Made by a program: the position numbers and the translations under genes. The notes below the pieces were generated by a model. That model was not told the DNA's origin. It searched no databases and worked only from the letters and a program-made list of their open reading frames with translations. A stretch of DNA of 64,000 nt from Candidatus Bathyarchaeum sp. (GTDB taxonomy: Archaea; Thermoproteota; Bathyarchaeia; Bathyarchaeales; Bathyarchaeaceae): positions 251,735-315,734 of the forward strand of contig CP070820.1 of assembly GCA_020344315.1 (NCBI GenBank). The letters run 5' to 3'. Positions 26,822 through 34,311 of this stretch are shown here, in pieces. The number at the start of each line of letters is the position of its first letter. Position 1 is the first letter of the stretch.

Positions 26822-27526
26822 ATGGAGAATCAATCGGGTTGGAAGGCGAAAATAGCATTCTTTTGTTATCTTGCATTGGCTGGCGGAATTCTTCTGGGGG
26901 GAATTATTGTGGCTTTCATTTTGCTTGGCATGGGACTCGACTATCAAGAATTGACTTTTCCAATTGCTCTCATATCTCTTCCAATCAATGAAGGCATAAT
27001 CCTCGGAATCACACTAATATTTGCTAAACATAAAGGTGCGAGTTTGAAAGATCTGGGTTTGAAAAAGCCAAAACTCAACATCCTGTTGCTTGTATCGGTT
27101 GCTGCAGTGTTCCTTATTCTGCTTGCTGTCACCATTTCTGTCATTGAAGAATTTATTCTTGGTCCAGACCCGATGGCGGAAGACCTTGTGCAGGTTCTGC
27201 TGCCTCGTAACTTGCTTCAACTGGTTGCCATAGTTGGTCTCTCACTGGCTCTAGTTGGGCCAGCTGAAGAATTAGCTTTTAGAGGTTTCGTTCAGAGAGG
27301 GTTCGAAAATTCGTTTGGGAAAGCAGGGGGATTGTTGATTGCCTCGATCTTATTTGGGCTCTTGCATGGACTCAATTCTTTGCGTGCTATAATTCCCGTA
27401 TTTGTTGTTAGTTTGGTTTTGGGTTATATATGGCAGAAAACTGATGGAAATACCACCACCACAGCTTGGATGCATGGACTGTACGATGCAATAACCATAT
27501 CAATAGCCTATTTTGCTTCTGTCTAA
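26822..27526 (+). CDS. CPBP-family intramembrane metalloprotease (CAAX/Abi type)
   Basis: 234 residues, about six to eight transmembrane helices. The glutamic motif GPAEELAFRGFVQRGFE (EExxxR), the FGLLHGLNSL His motif and a C-terminal TTAWMHGLYDAI are diagnostic of CPBP (CAAX-protease/bacteriocin-processing) enzymes. It is divergent from the nucleotidyltransferase pair and directly followed by the third nucleotidyltransferase, so it sits inside this family's locus. GTGGAGGA precedes the ATG. Confidence 0.88.
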   Translation: MENQSGWKAKIAFFCYLALAGGILLGGIIVAFILLGMGLDYQELTFPIALISLPINEGIILGITLIFAKHKGASLKDLGLKKPKLNILLLVSVAAVFLILLAVTISVIEEFILGPDPMAEDLVQVLLPRNLLQLVAIVGLSLALVGPAEELAFRGFVQRGFENSFGKAGGLLIASILFGLLHGLNSLRAIIPVFVVSLVLGYIWQKTDGNTTTTAWMHGLYDAITISIAYFASV

Positions 27527-27564
27527 AGACCAAATATAATAATTGCCTTAGGGCTAATGAGAGT

Positions 27565-28611
27565 ATGCAAGGTTTCAGGGACCGGGATTTCCTTCAAACC
27601 AACGAAGGATTTTTCTTCTGTGTAGTTGGACCATTGCACCCACCAAAACGAGTCATCTCCTACCTTAAATATGTCCCATCAGAATCCGGAGTCTGGGGAA
27701 AAGGCGAAAAAAAATTCAGCCGAATATTACAGAAATATACGATTCCAAACCTGCTGAAAACCTTCAATTTTCTAGAGCGAAACTATCCTCATTACCTGTT
27801 TCATTCCCACGTAGACAACATTACGCTAACCGCTGTTCCCCACAAGAACATAGAAACGCATTTCAAACCAGAACCAAAACTTTCTCAACTGAGACTAGCT
27901 TCACAGTCAGATTCGCTGCAGAGAAAACTGATTAGATTCACAAAGTTTTTGGAGGAGATAAGTGGTGTGCCAAGCGGCTCTTTCGGGGTAACCGGCTCTC
28001 TTCTTCTCGATATTCATCAACCCACATTTTCGGATCTCGACATAACAGTATATGGCATAAAGAACAGCTGGGCACTAAGAAATACCTTAACCGAAAACCG
28101 CAACTCTGAAATGCCTATTAAACGTGTCGTGGGAAAACCTCTTGAATGGTGGTGTGCCAAGAAATCTAGGCAATATCCGTTGACGGCTGCGGAAGCATCG
28201 AAGATATATGAACGGAAGTGGAACCTCGGATTTTTTGAGGATACATGGTTCTCTATTCATCCAGTTAAGCTGGAAAGCGAGGTTGCGGAAAGATATGGAC
28301 AAAAGATTCACTATCCCTGTAGTCAAGTAACGATCCGCGCGGTTGTATGCAACAATAGAGACTCGCTGTTTCTTCCCGCAATCTATCAACTAGAAGAAGT
28401 GAATGTTATGGAGGGTCCTCGGTTAGGGAAGATAACTGAGGTGGTTTCTTACGAGAGTCTCTATGACAGTCTAGCTGAAACCGGCGACGTAATCATAGCT
28501 ATGGGCAAACTTGAGCGTGTCTTGGACAAGGGAACCAGCCGAGAATCGTACCGTGTCTTGGTTGGTTCTCCTGAAGGCAAAGGTAAAGAATACATAAAAT
28601 TGCAGGATTAG
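27565..28611 (+). CDS. Nucleotidyltransferase-domain protein, paralogue 3
   Basis: 348 residues from ATG 27565; the frame is open further upstream, but that would overlap the protease gene and the ATG matches the start of the paralogues (GFRDRDFLQTNEGFFFCVVG). Motif GSLLLDIHQPTFSDLDITVY (GS 144-145, DLD 157-159). C-terminal AIYQLEEVNVMEGPRLGKIT and MGKLERVLDKGTSRESYRVL repeat the family architecture. Ends 11 bp from the convergent ftr gene. Confidence 0.75.
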   Translation: MQGFRDRDFLQTNEGFFFCVVGPLHPPKRVISYLKYVPSESGVWGKGEKKFSRILQKYTIPNLLKTFNFLERNYPHYLFHSHVDNITLTAVPHKNIETHFKPEPKLSQLRLASQSDSLQRKLIRFTKFLEEISGVPSGSFGVTGSLLLDIHQPTFSDLDITVYGIKNSWALRNTLTENRNSEMPIKRVVGKPLEWWCAKKSRQYPLTAAEASKIYERKWNLGFFEDTWFSIHPVKLESEVAERYGQKIHYPCSQVTIRAVVCNNRDSLFLPAIYQLEEVNVMEGPRLGKITEVVSYESLYDSLAETGDVIIAMGKLERVLDKGTSRESYRVLVGSPEGKGKEYIKLQD

Positions 28612-28622
28612 CCTCTGGCGGG

Positions 28623-29588
28623 CTACTCCAGCTCCAGTATCTCTTTTAGATAAGCTCGGAACGGACCAAGCTTGCCTCCGTAGTTTCCAGCTGTAATCTT
28701 TACAACGCCTGGAACTTTAACTGCCGCCTTTATTCCTTCAGCCATAGCCTTTTTCACAACCTTCTGGTTCAAGCCATTTATCACTATCTCGTAGACACTT
28801 TCAACGTCCTCAGGAACCACGGTGTCTGGTACAAGCTTCTTCACTGTCGGACAGTACGGATGATTGGTGGATGCGGGAAGCTTGTAATTCACGGATCCAA
28901 CCTTAGAGCCTGATCCGCAGATCCCGCCTGGGAAGGGCATGATTACCCCCCGAACATTCTTGCTAATTGCCGCTTTAGCATCCTCTGACGCTTTGAGACC
29001 GGCCTTCCAGTCTTTCGCCAAGATTATGATGTTTCCGCTGGCAACAGCCTTCATGGCGCCGAAGTTGTCTTCAACCATGAATTCGCCTTCCATGATTGGG
29101 ATGCGCCAAACTTTCCTTCCCGCAATCTCGTCGCTCTTCTGGAAGCCGTCGGCGAAGAGGCGCAGGCTTCTTCCCACTTTCAGTCTTCTTTTTGCCTTAG
29201 GTAGAGCGTCGAAGGCTGCTGTGGTTGGGCATGTCATGATGCTTTGTCCGATTCTCAGGCTCATCTGGGCCTTGAGACCGCTCCTTGTTGTGTGGTAGAT
29301 TTGGATAATTGCTCCTGGGCGTCCATCCGGGGTTTCTTTGGGCGACACTGTGCCTTCTAATGCCGCTTCTGCTGGTGACATAATAATTGAGGATGCAAAT
29401 CCAGTTGCGGTTCTTGCCGCAATTAAAGCCCACTTCTCATTGGCAGCAGTTATCAATATCCTGCCTGCCCACATGGGGAACATTTCAGCGAATGTATCAT
29501 CTATTATTGTTCCAGTTTTTAGAATGTATCCCCTTTCGTCTTTTTTGACTACAGGGATACCGGCTACTTCTCCTAACTTGGTTGCCAT
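28623..29588 (-). CDS. ftr: Formylmethanofuran:tetrahydromethanopterin formyltransferase
   Basis: 321 residues, slightly longer than the usual ~297. Family features include IIDDTFAEMFPMWAGRILIT near residue 28, FASSIIMSPAEA, and SGSKVGSVNYKLPASTNHPY. Ftr moves the formyl group from formylmethanofuran to H4MPT, the second step of the archaeal methyl branch. It stands apart from the fwd-mch operon 22 kb away. Upstream on the same strand is a 5'-truncated small frame overlapping its start. Confidence 0.96.
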   Translation of the reverse strand: MATKLGEVAGIPVVKKDERGYILKTGTIIDDTFAEMFPMWAGRILITAANEKWALIAARTATGFASSIIMSPAEAALEGTVSPKETPDGRPGAIIQIYHTTRSGLKAQMSLRIGQSIMTCPTTAAFDALPKAKRRLKVGRSLRLFADGFQKSDEIAGRKVWRIPIMEGEFMVEDNFGAMKAVASGNIIILAKDWKAGLKASEDAKAAISKNVRGVIMPFPGGICGSGSKVGSVNYKLPASTNHPYCPTVKKLVPDTVVPEDVESVYEIVINGLNQKVVKKAMAEGIKAAVKVPGVVKITAGNYGGKLGPFRAYLKEILELE

Positions 29589-29806
29589 AGTTTCTTCTTC
29601 CTGAACAGTTTATAGGTTGTTTCTCCGATTTTGGTATCTGTCACATATTCAAAGCCTTGCTCTATAAGTTTTTTCATCTCATCAAGGTTCATGATGGTTG
29701 CTGCGTGCCACTCGTCGCTTTCAAAGTTGAGTAAATAAGTGTAGAGTTCGATGGCTTCGAGTTTCTTATTCTCTAAAAATCTTTTGACGTGAAATATGTC
29801 TATGGG
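29573..29806 (-). pseudogene. 5'-truncated small reading frame overlapping the ftr start
   Basis: 78 codons without an early start codon read VKRFLENKKLEAIELYTYLL, then FESDEWHAATIMNLDEMK and a tail GFEYVTDTKIGETTYKLF. The composition is protein-like. The first in-frame start (ATG of MNLDEMK) leaves 39 residues. It is either a truncated gene or a short gene with an unusual start. It ends at TAG 29573-29575, 16 nt inside ftr. Confidence 0.4.
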
Positions 29807-29817
29807 TTAATAGTTGC

Positions 29818-30384
29818 TTATCTGGGATTACTCCATGCATAATGAACGTAAATTTCGTAATAGGCTATGTCTCTGCTTTCGGTTGCTAAAGGTATCTCAA
29901 CAGTTCTTGTTTTATTAACTCCTAATTTGAACACGTAACCAATCATTCCTTTACGGGCATCAGTGTTTACGGATGGGATTTCAGTTCCATTCTCACAGAA
30001 TACATTGGCATCTAAAGAAACATAAGAATAACTTTCGTTGGTGAAAACATCGTTACAAACCCTAGAATTCTCTGGGGGATAATCGTTTCTAACTGTTGCA
30101 TTTATTATGAACATGGGGTCGCCTGTTTTAACGACAGGGTTTATAGGCTCTACACCGGGTGGTGGCGGTTCATAAATATAGGCTATAATTGTATCGTTTT
30201 CTCTCCAAAAACTATAGCTTGCAGAAGCATTAACCAAAAAAATCTTCGTTACGACTCCGTCAGCACTAGTGAGCTAATCGGGGGTAACTGGCTTAACATT
30301 CGTAGCTAACCAATCCTCCTTAGACCCCGAAGCAAGATACCAAACAACTCCAACAACAGACAACAAAACAACCAAAACAATCAA
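29818..30384 (-). pseudogene. Membrane-anchored hypothetical protein interrupted by TAG
   Basis: The frame opens at a TTG (30382-30384) with a transmembrane anchor (LIVLVVLLSVVGVVWYLASG), meets TAG at 30274-30276, then continues in the same frame for 152 codons of an extracellular-type beta-rich domain (ASYSFWRENDTIIAYIYEPP, later DIAYYEIYVHYAW). The downstream part alone lacks any export signal. A 9-T run at the anchor start also marks a likely frameshift from an upstream TTG. This is probably a decayed secreted protein; pyrrolysine readthrough is a remote alternative. Confidence 0.5.
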
Positions 30385-30521
30385 AAAAAAACAATAAACT
30401 TATTCAATCTTGACAATCACAACACCCCTTGAGACATCTCTTATTCAGTTCATCATATTATTTGTTTTTTAACAAGAAATACCTTTTGTTTTCTCCTTTG
30501 CGTAGTGCCGAAAGCAGACAT

Positions 30522-30620
30522 GGAGTCAATTGAGAATTTTGGAGATGGATACAAACGTTACTTACAAAAGGTGTCGAGCATGAATCATAATGGGCTTAAT
30601 TAGATTGATCAGGTTAGAAA
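30522..30620 (+). pseudogene. Fragment of an ICMT-like C-terminal tail
   Basis: The frame ENFGDGYKRYLQKVSSMN parallels KFGDDYRHYMQRVPSMN of the methyltransferase-like gene ending at 12709, at both protein and DNA level. It breaks at TAG shortly after. No upstream methyltransferase sequence remains. Confidence 0.5.
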
Positions 30621-30730
30621 AAGTTCTAAGTCTAGGTAAATCGGGTTTTTCGGAAGTGCTTATTCCTAAAGGAATAATTTTACCAGTAAAAAATTAATAT
30701 TTGACACTCATTAGTTTGGTTTGGGGGTAG

Positions 30731-30910
30731 ACCATCCTCTCAGATAGGAATGAAAAAATTAAATTCGAAATAGAAATGATGGAAAAGGAGATTCTTTACT
30801 TCAAAGGCGAGAAACGGACAAGTGAAAAAAGGGCATATAACAGACTTTTACTAGTCTGTGGAAACAAATGTGGATTAGACAAACCAATCTATCTCAAAAG
30901 GTTTGAGTAA
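30731..30910 (+). pseudogene. Second copy of the 12730-12939 small gene, with TAG near its start
   Basis: The frame TILSDRNEKIKFEIEMMEKE through CGNKCGLDKPIYLKRFE matches the 69-residue protein residue by residue, but TAG (30728-30730) replaces a Trp codon just before it. An ATG at 30776 could give a shorter product. Upstream and downstream flanks are also homologous to the first copy. Confidence 0.6.
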
Positions 30911-30936
30911 TCGGATGCCCCATCTCTTTTTTTTAT

Positions 30937-31245
30937 TTAGATATTAATCATTTCTTCTTCATGGACTTTCTTTTCTAATTCGTCCCAGGTGATCACTTCG
31001 AAGCATATCTGGCTTTCCGTCTTGCGTATATATGGAGATTTTCTCATCTCCATAATTCTTCGATCTACATCTTTCATTTTTCCATTGAACGCAATAATGA
31101 AATCATAAGATCCGTGAACAAAATCCAACCGTTCCACTTTAGAGTCTAAGATCAACCCTTTAGACAATAGTTCCTCAGCGAACTCTCTCTCTTTCCCTGG
31201 TTGAAGCTCAATGAGTACATAGACACGGATATCTTCAGAACTCAT
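30937..31245 (-). CDS. Stand-alone Lrp/AsnC-type ligand-binding (RAM) domain protein
   Basis: 102 residues from ATG 31243-31245 (MSSEDIRVYVLIELQPGKE). It matches the alpha-beta RAM domain of Lrp/AsnC regulators (KVERLDFVHGSYDFIIAF) without the DNA-binding helix-turn-helix. Such proteins act as effector-binding partners of Lrp regulators. The frame extends upstream by 17 codons but that part looks non-coding. It is divergent from the hdr operon across a 470-bp gap with repeated motifs. Confidence 0.75.
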   Translation of the reverse strand: MSSEDIRVYVLIELQPGKEREFAEELLSKGLILDSKVERLDFVHGSYDFIIAFNGKMKDVDRRIMEMRKSPYIRKTESQICFEVITWDELEKKVHEEEMINI

Positions 31246-31296
31246 AATTACTATTCTCATCAAGTACCGCATATTATTTCTCGTGTGCACCAACAT

Positions 31297-31715
31297 TTAC
31301 ACGTGTAACAAGTCACACCAGATATTACCAATTAATATCGTCTAAAAATGTAATTTTTCGGGTTCTAAATAGTAGTTACCTAAATTGTAACTCATTTCCA
31401 CAAAAAATGAGGAGAAAGTCACTAAGACACATGACCTAAAGTGTCAAGATTAAAGTGATAGGTGAACGATTTGTTAATTGAACACTTGTAAAATAGACGT
31501 TTTGCTGCTTTCATTGTGGAAATAAGTCACAATTTGTGTTACTCACAATCCAATACGTAAAACATTGTTATAACCATGCTAATCGGTAACACTTCATGTG
31601 ACTCTTTCCTAAATTATCTCCTATATCTAACCCTAAATCTTACCTCCCACCACACAATAACTAATTCATAATAACAAATTTACGCAGGACCAGAAATGCT
31701 AAAACGGAGTGATTC
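31297..31715. promoter_or_regulatory. Divergent regulatory region with repeated AGTCAC and TTGTG/CACAA motifs
   Basis: AGTCAC occurs at 31311, 31417 and 31525 and inverted (GTGACT) at 31598. Inverted repeats include TTGTG-N5-CACAA (31534-31548), ATTGTG-N9-CACAAT (31513-31533) and a TACACGTGTA palindrome near 31299. It separates the RAM-domain gene from the ferredoxin-hdrA operon and is likely its control region. No gene is seen in it. Confidence 0.5.
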
Positions 31716-31934
31716 ATGATGATGAAATGCCCCTTCGGATGCAGTCACCATACTTTTCCGAACCACTTCAATTTTTGTCCTTATTGCGGATCAAAATTAG
31801 AAAATGAACCCAACAGAATAGGTGTGCACACAAAGAATGTTTCAAAATACGAGAATCATGGAAAGAAACACGGGTGCAAAAAAGACCTCGGTGAGCCATT
31901 CCCTGAACTAACAGCTTTATTGAAAGGAGACTAG
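31716..31934 (+). CDS. Small zinc-ribbon protein leading the hdr operon
   Basis: 72 residues. CPFGCSHHTFPNHFNFCPYCGSK forms a two-knuckle zinc ribbon in the N-terminal third; the rest is charged and low-complexity. It ends 2 bp before the ferredoxin gene, so it is first in the operon. Role unknown; it may be a small regulatory or assembly protein. Confidence 0.6.
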   Translation: MMMKCPFGCSHHTFPNHFNFCPYCGSKLENEPNRIGVHTKNVSKYENHGKKHGCKKDLGEPFPELTALLKGD

Positions 31935-31936
31935 AA

Positions 31937-32743
31937 ATGCAGATCTTAAAGAAATCGGCAGAAAATGAAAGGAAATTTGTTGCAGCCGATCTAGAGAAAT
32001 GTACTGGTTGTGGAGTCTGTGAGCTCATATGCGCATTAAAAAGAGAAAACGTGTACAATCCTCGCTGCTCAAGAATAAAGATACTTCGACTGTATCGGCT
32101 CATTAACATGGCAGTAGTATGTAGGCTATGCGAAAACACCCCATGCGTAATTGCTTGTCCCCAAGACTGTCTCACTCAATCTGAGAAGACCGGCGTTATA
32201 ATGGTAAATGAAGAAAAGTGCGACTGCTGCGGATGGTGCATAGAAGCCTGTCCTTATGGTGCCATTACTCTGAACCCAGAAAAAGAAACAGTAATGATAT
32301 GCGATCTCTGTGACGGCGACCCACAATGCGTTGAATGGTGCCCAGAAGGAGCCTTGGATATAGTTACACAAAAAGAGTTTGATAAAAACCTTCGAAAAAC
32401 CACAGTAAACAAGCTGATTAAAGAAAACTTGAGACTATCAGAAGCTGCAAACGATTTATCACACATTGAAAATGAACCAGCGAAAAAAAATGGCGTCCTC
32501 CAAGAGTTCCACGAGAAACCAAAAATAGAAAAATCATTAAACCTTCTCCTTGAGGCCTTTTCTGAACCCAACCCAATAGAGATTCTCATCTATGGCATGT
32601 TTGTAAAAAAGAATCTGGCCTCATTAGTCCCCAGATCGAGAGCAAAAATCGAAAAAACCTTGAAATGGCTAGACGAAGCCATCAAACTTGCCGAGAAAAA
32701 CAGGCTCACAGAAGCATCGACAGCCAGTTACTCCGCTGGGTGA
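31937..32743 (+). CDS. Four-cluster ferredoxin (HycB/CooF-like electron-transfer protein)
   Basis: 268 residues. Four cluster motifs are visible in the first 145 residues: CTGCGVCELICA, CRLCENTPCVIACP, CDCCGWCIEACP and CDLCDGDPQCVEWCP. This is the arrangement of DMSO-reductase/hydrogenase-type electron-transfer subunits. The C-terminal 120 residues are helical without cysteines (EPNPIEILIYGMFVKKNLAS), perhaps an interaction domain. It probably passes electrons to or from the HdrC-GltD fusion encoded next. Confidence 0.87.
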   Translation: MQILKKSAENERKFVAADLEKCTGCGVCELICALKRENVYNPRCSRIKILRLYRLINMAVVCRLCENTPCVIACPQDCLTQSEKTGVIMVNEEKCDCCGWCIEACPYGAITLNPEKETVMICDLCDGDPQCVEWCPEGALDIVTQKEFDKNLRKTTVNKLIKENLRLSEAANDLSHIENEPAKKNGVLQEFHEKPKIEKSLNLLLEAFSEPNPIEILIYGMFVKKNLASLVPRSRAKIEKTLKWLDEAIKLAEKNRLTEASTASYSAG

Positions 32744-32781
32744 GCACCAAGAAATTCTATAGCAAAAAGGATGGAAAGAAC

Positions 32782-34311
32782 ATGTTGGTCCCGACTAGCG
32801 CGCAGAAATTGAAAATAATTACAGACAAGTTGCAAAAAAGCGAAAAAACTCTAAGTCTAGAGACAGTCCTAAATAAGATTCTCGACTTTGAAAAACTGAA
32901 GAACTGCTACGGATGCGGCATTTGTACTGCAAGTTGTCCAGTTGCAAAATTACTCCCAGAACATTACAATCCGAGGACATTACTTCAAAGTCTACCTACA
33001 GGCGATGAAAAAATCCTAAAATCAGCCGAATTATGGCTGTGTGCTTGGTGTTACCGTTGTTATAGACGGTGCCCACAAAGCCTAAACCTCCCCGAAATTT
33101 TTCAAGCCCTCAGAAGATTTGCTGTCGAATGCGGCTACATGGAAGGATTTCACAAAGCTTTGGAAATAGTTAGAGATAGACTTCCACTCCTAGGTTCATG
33201 CTGCTATGTCGGTTTTCATCCAGAACGTGTAATAACCAACAAACAATTAATCAAGGAGGCTATTCAACACACTATTTTCACCTATAAAGCTGTAAAAAGG
33301 AAAGCGCAACCCATCACTCCAGCGTATCGAGACAAAGTCGCAATCATCGGCTCAGGTCCTGCCGGACTTTCGGCAGCTCACGATCTTGCCAAAAAGGGAT
33401 ATTCTGTAACGATCTTCGAGGCATTATCCTCAGCTGGCGGGATGCTAAGAAGATGCATTCCAGAATATCGACTTCCTAAGAAAATTGTTGATTTTGACAT
33501 TATGTGCATAAAAGATTTAGGAGTTGAAATTAAGACCAACATGGCTATTGGCGGAAACCTAAAGGTAAACAAGCTTCTTGAAGGAGGATACGATGCCATA
33601 TTCGTAGCTACAGGCGCTCATGAAGAACAAAATGGCAGAATTGAAGGCGAAGAACTAAACGGTGTCTTTCATGCCCTTGAGTTTCTGGAAAAAGCTAATA
33701 TGAAAGAAGTCGAGTTGCCAAATAAGGTCTCAATAATTGGCGGAGGCAACGTTGCTGTTGATTCAGCCAGAACTGCCCTGAGACTTGGAGCCAAAGAAGC
33801 CACTATCTTATACAGAAGGTCCAAAGGGGAGATGCCCGCGAGCCCTTGGGAAATTAAAGAAGCTGAAGAAGAAGGAGTAAAAATCGAATTCTTGGTTGCT
33901 CCTAAAAGAATTTTAGGCGAAAATGATAAGGTAACTGCAATTGAATGTGCGCAAATGGAGCTAGGCAAGCCTGATGCAACTGGTCGTAGACATCCAGTTC
34001 CAATTCAAGGTTCCGATTTCGTAATAAAAACTGACAGCGTAATCATAGCAATAGGTCAATTTCCCAATACAGGTTTTCTTCCAGAAATAATTGAGATCAC
34101 AAAACAGAGAACAATAGCAACAGACCCATTTACCTTAGAGACAAGTTCGCCTAGCATCTTTGCTGGAGGAGACGCGGTATTAGGGTCAGGAACCCTTATG
34201 GAAGCCATACTAGCTGGAAAACAAGCAGCATTCTCCATAGACTGTTACCTGAAAGGGGTCACGCTGGGCCCTCTTAAGTTTGCTGAAAGAACTTTTGGGG
34301 GGAGAAAATGA
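32782..34311 (+). CDS. HdrC-like domain fused to an NfnB/GltD-type NAD(P)H flavoprotein
   Basis: 509 residues from ATG 32782. Residues 30-110 hold HdrC-type motifs CYGCGICTASCPVAKLLPEH and CAWCYRCYRRCPQSLNLPE. From about 185 a GltD/NfnB/sulfide-dehydrogenase-like flavoprotein follows: FAD site IIGSGPAGLSAAHDLAKKGY, NAD(P) site SIIGGGNVAVDSARTALRLG, and SIFAGGDAVLGSGTLMEAIL. It would link NAD(P)H and iron-sulfur clusters. The frame extends upstream into the ferredoxin gene, but the ATG is preceded by AAAGGA-like sequence and fits HdrC starts. It overlaps hdrA by 4 nt. Confidence 0.85.
   Translation: MLVPTSAQKLKIITDKLQKSEKTLSLETVLNKILDFEKLKNCYGCGICTASCPVAKLLPEHYNPRTLLQSLPTGDEKILKSAELWLCAWCYRCYRRCPQSLNLPEIFQALRRFAVECGYMEGFHKALEIVRDRLPLLGSCCYVGFHPERVITNKQLIKEAIQHTIFTYKAVKRKAQPITPAYRDKVAIIGSGPAGLSAAHDLAKKGYSVTIFEALSSAGGMLRRCIPEYRLPKKIVDFDIMCIKDLGVEIKTNMAIGGNLKVNKLLEGGYDAIFVATGAHEEQNGRIEGEELNGVFHALEFLEKANMKEVELPNKVSIIGGGNVAVDSARTALRLGAKEATILYRRSKGEMPASPWEIKEAEEEGVKIEFLVAPKRILGENDKVTAIECAQMELGKPDATGRRHPVPIQGSDFVIKTDSVIIAIGQFPNTGFLPEIIEITKQRTIATDPFTLETSSPSIFAGGDAVLGSGTLMEAILAGKQAAFSIDCYLKGVTLGPLKFAERTFGGRK

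Noticed and set aside
31400..31610. Possible CRISPR-like array from repeated AGTCAC motifs
   Set aside because: Units are only 6 nt and irregularly spaced at 70-110 bp; no conserved repeat-spacer structure and no cas genes.
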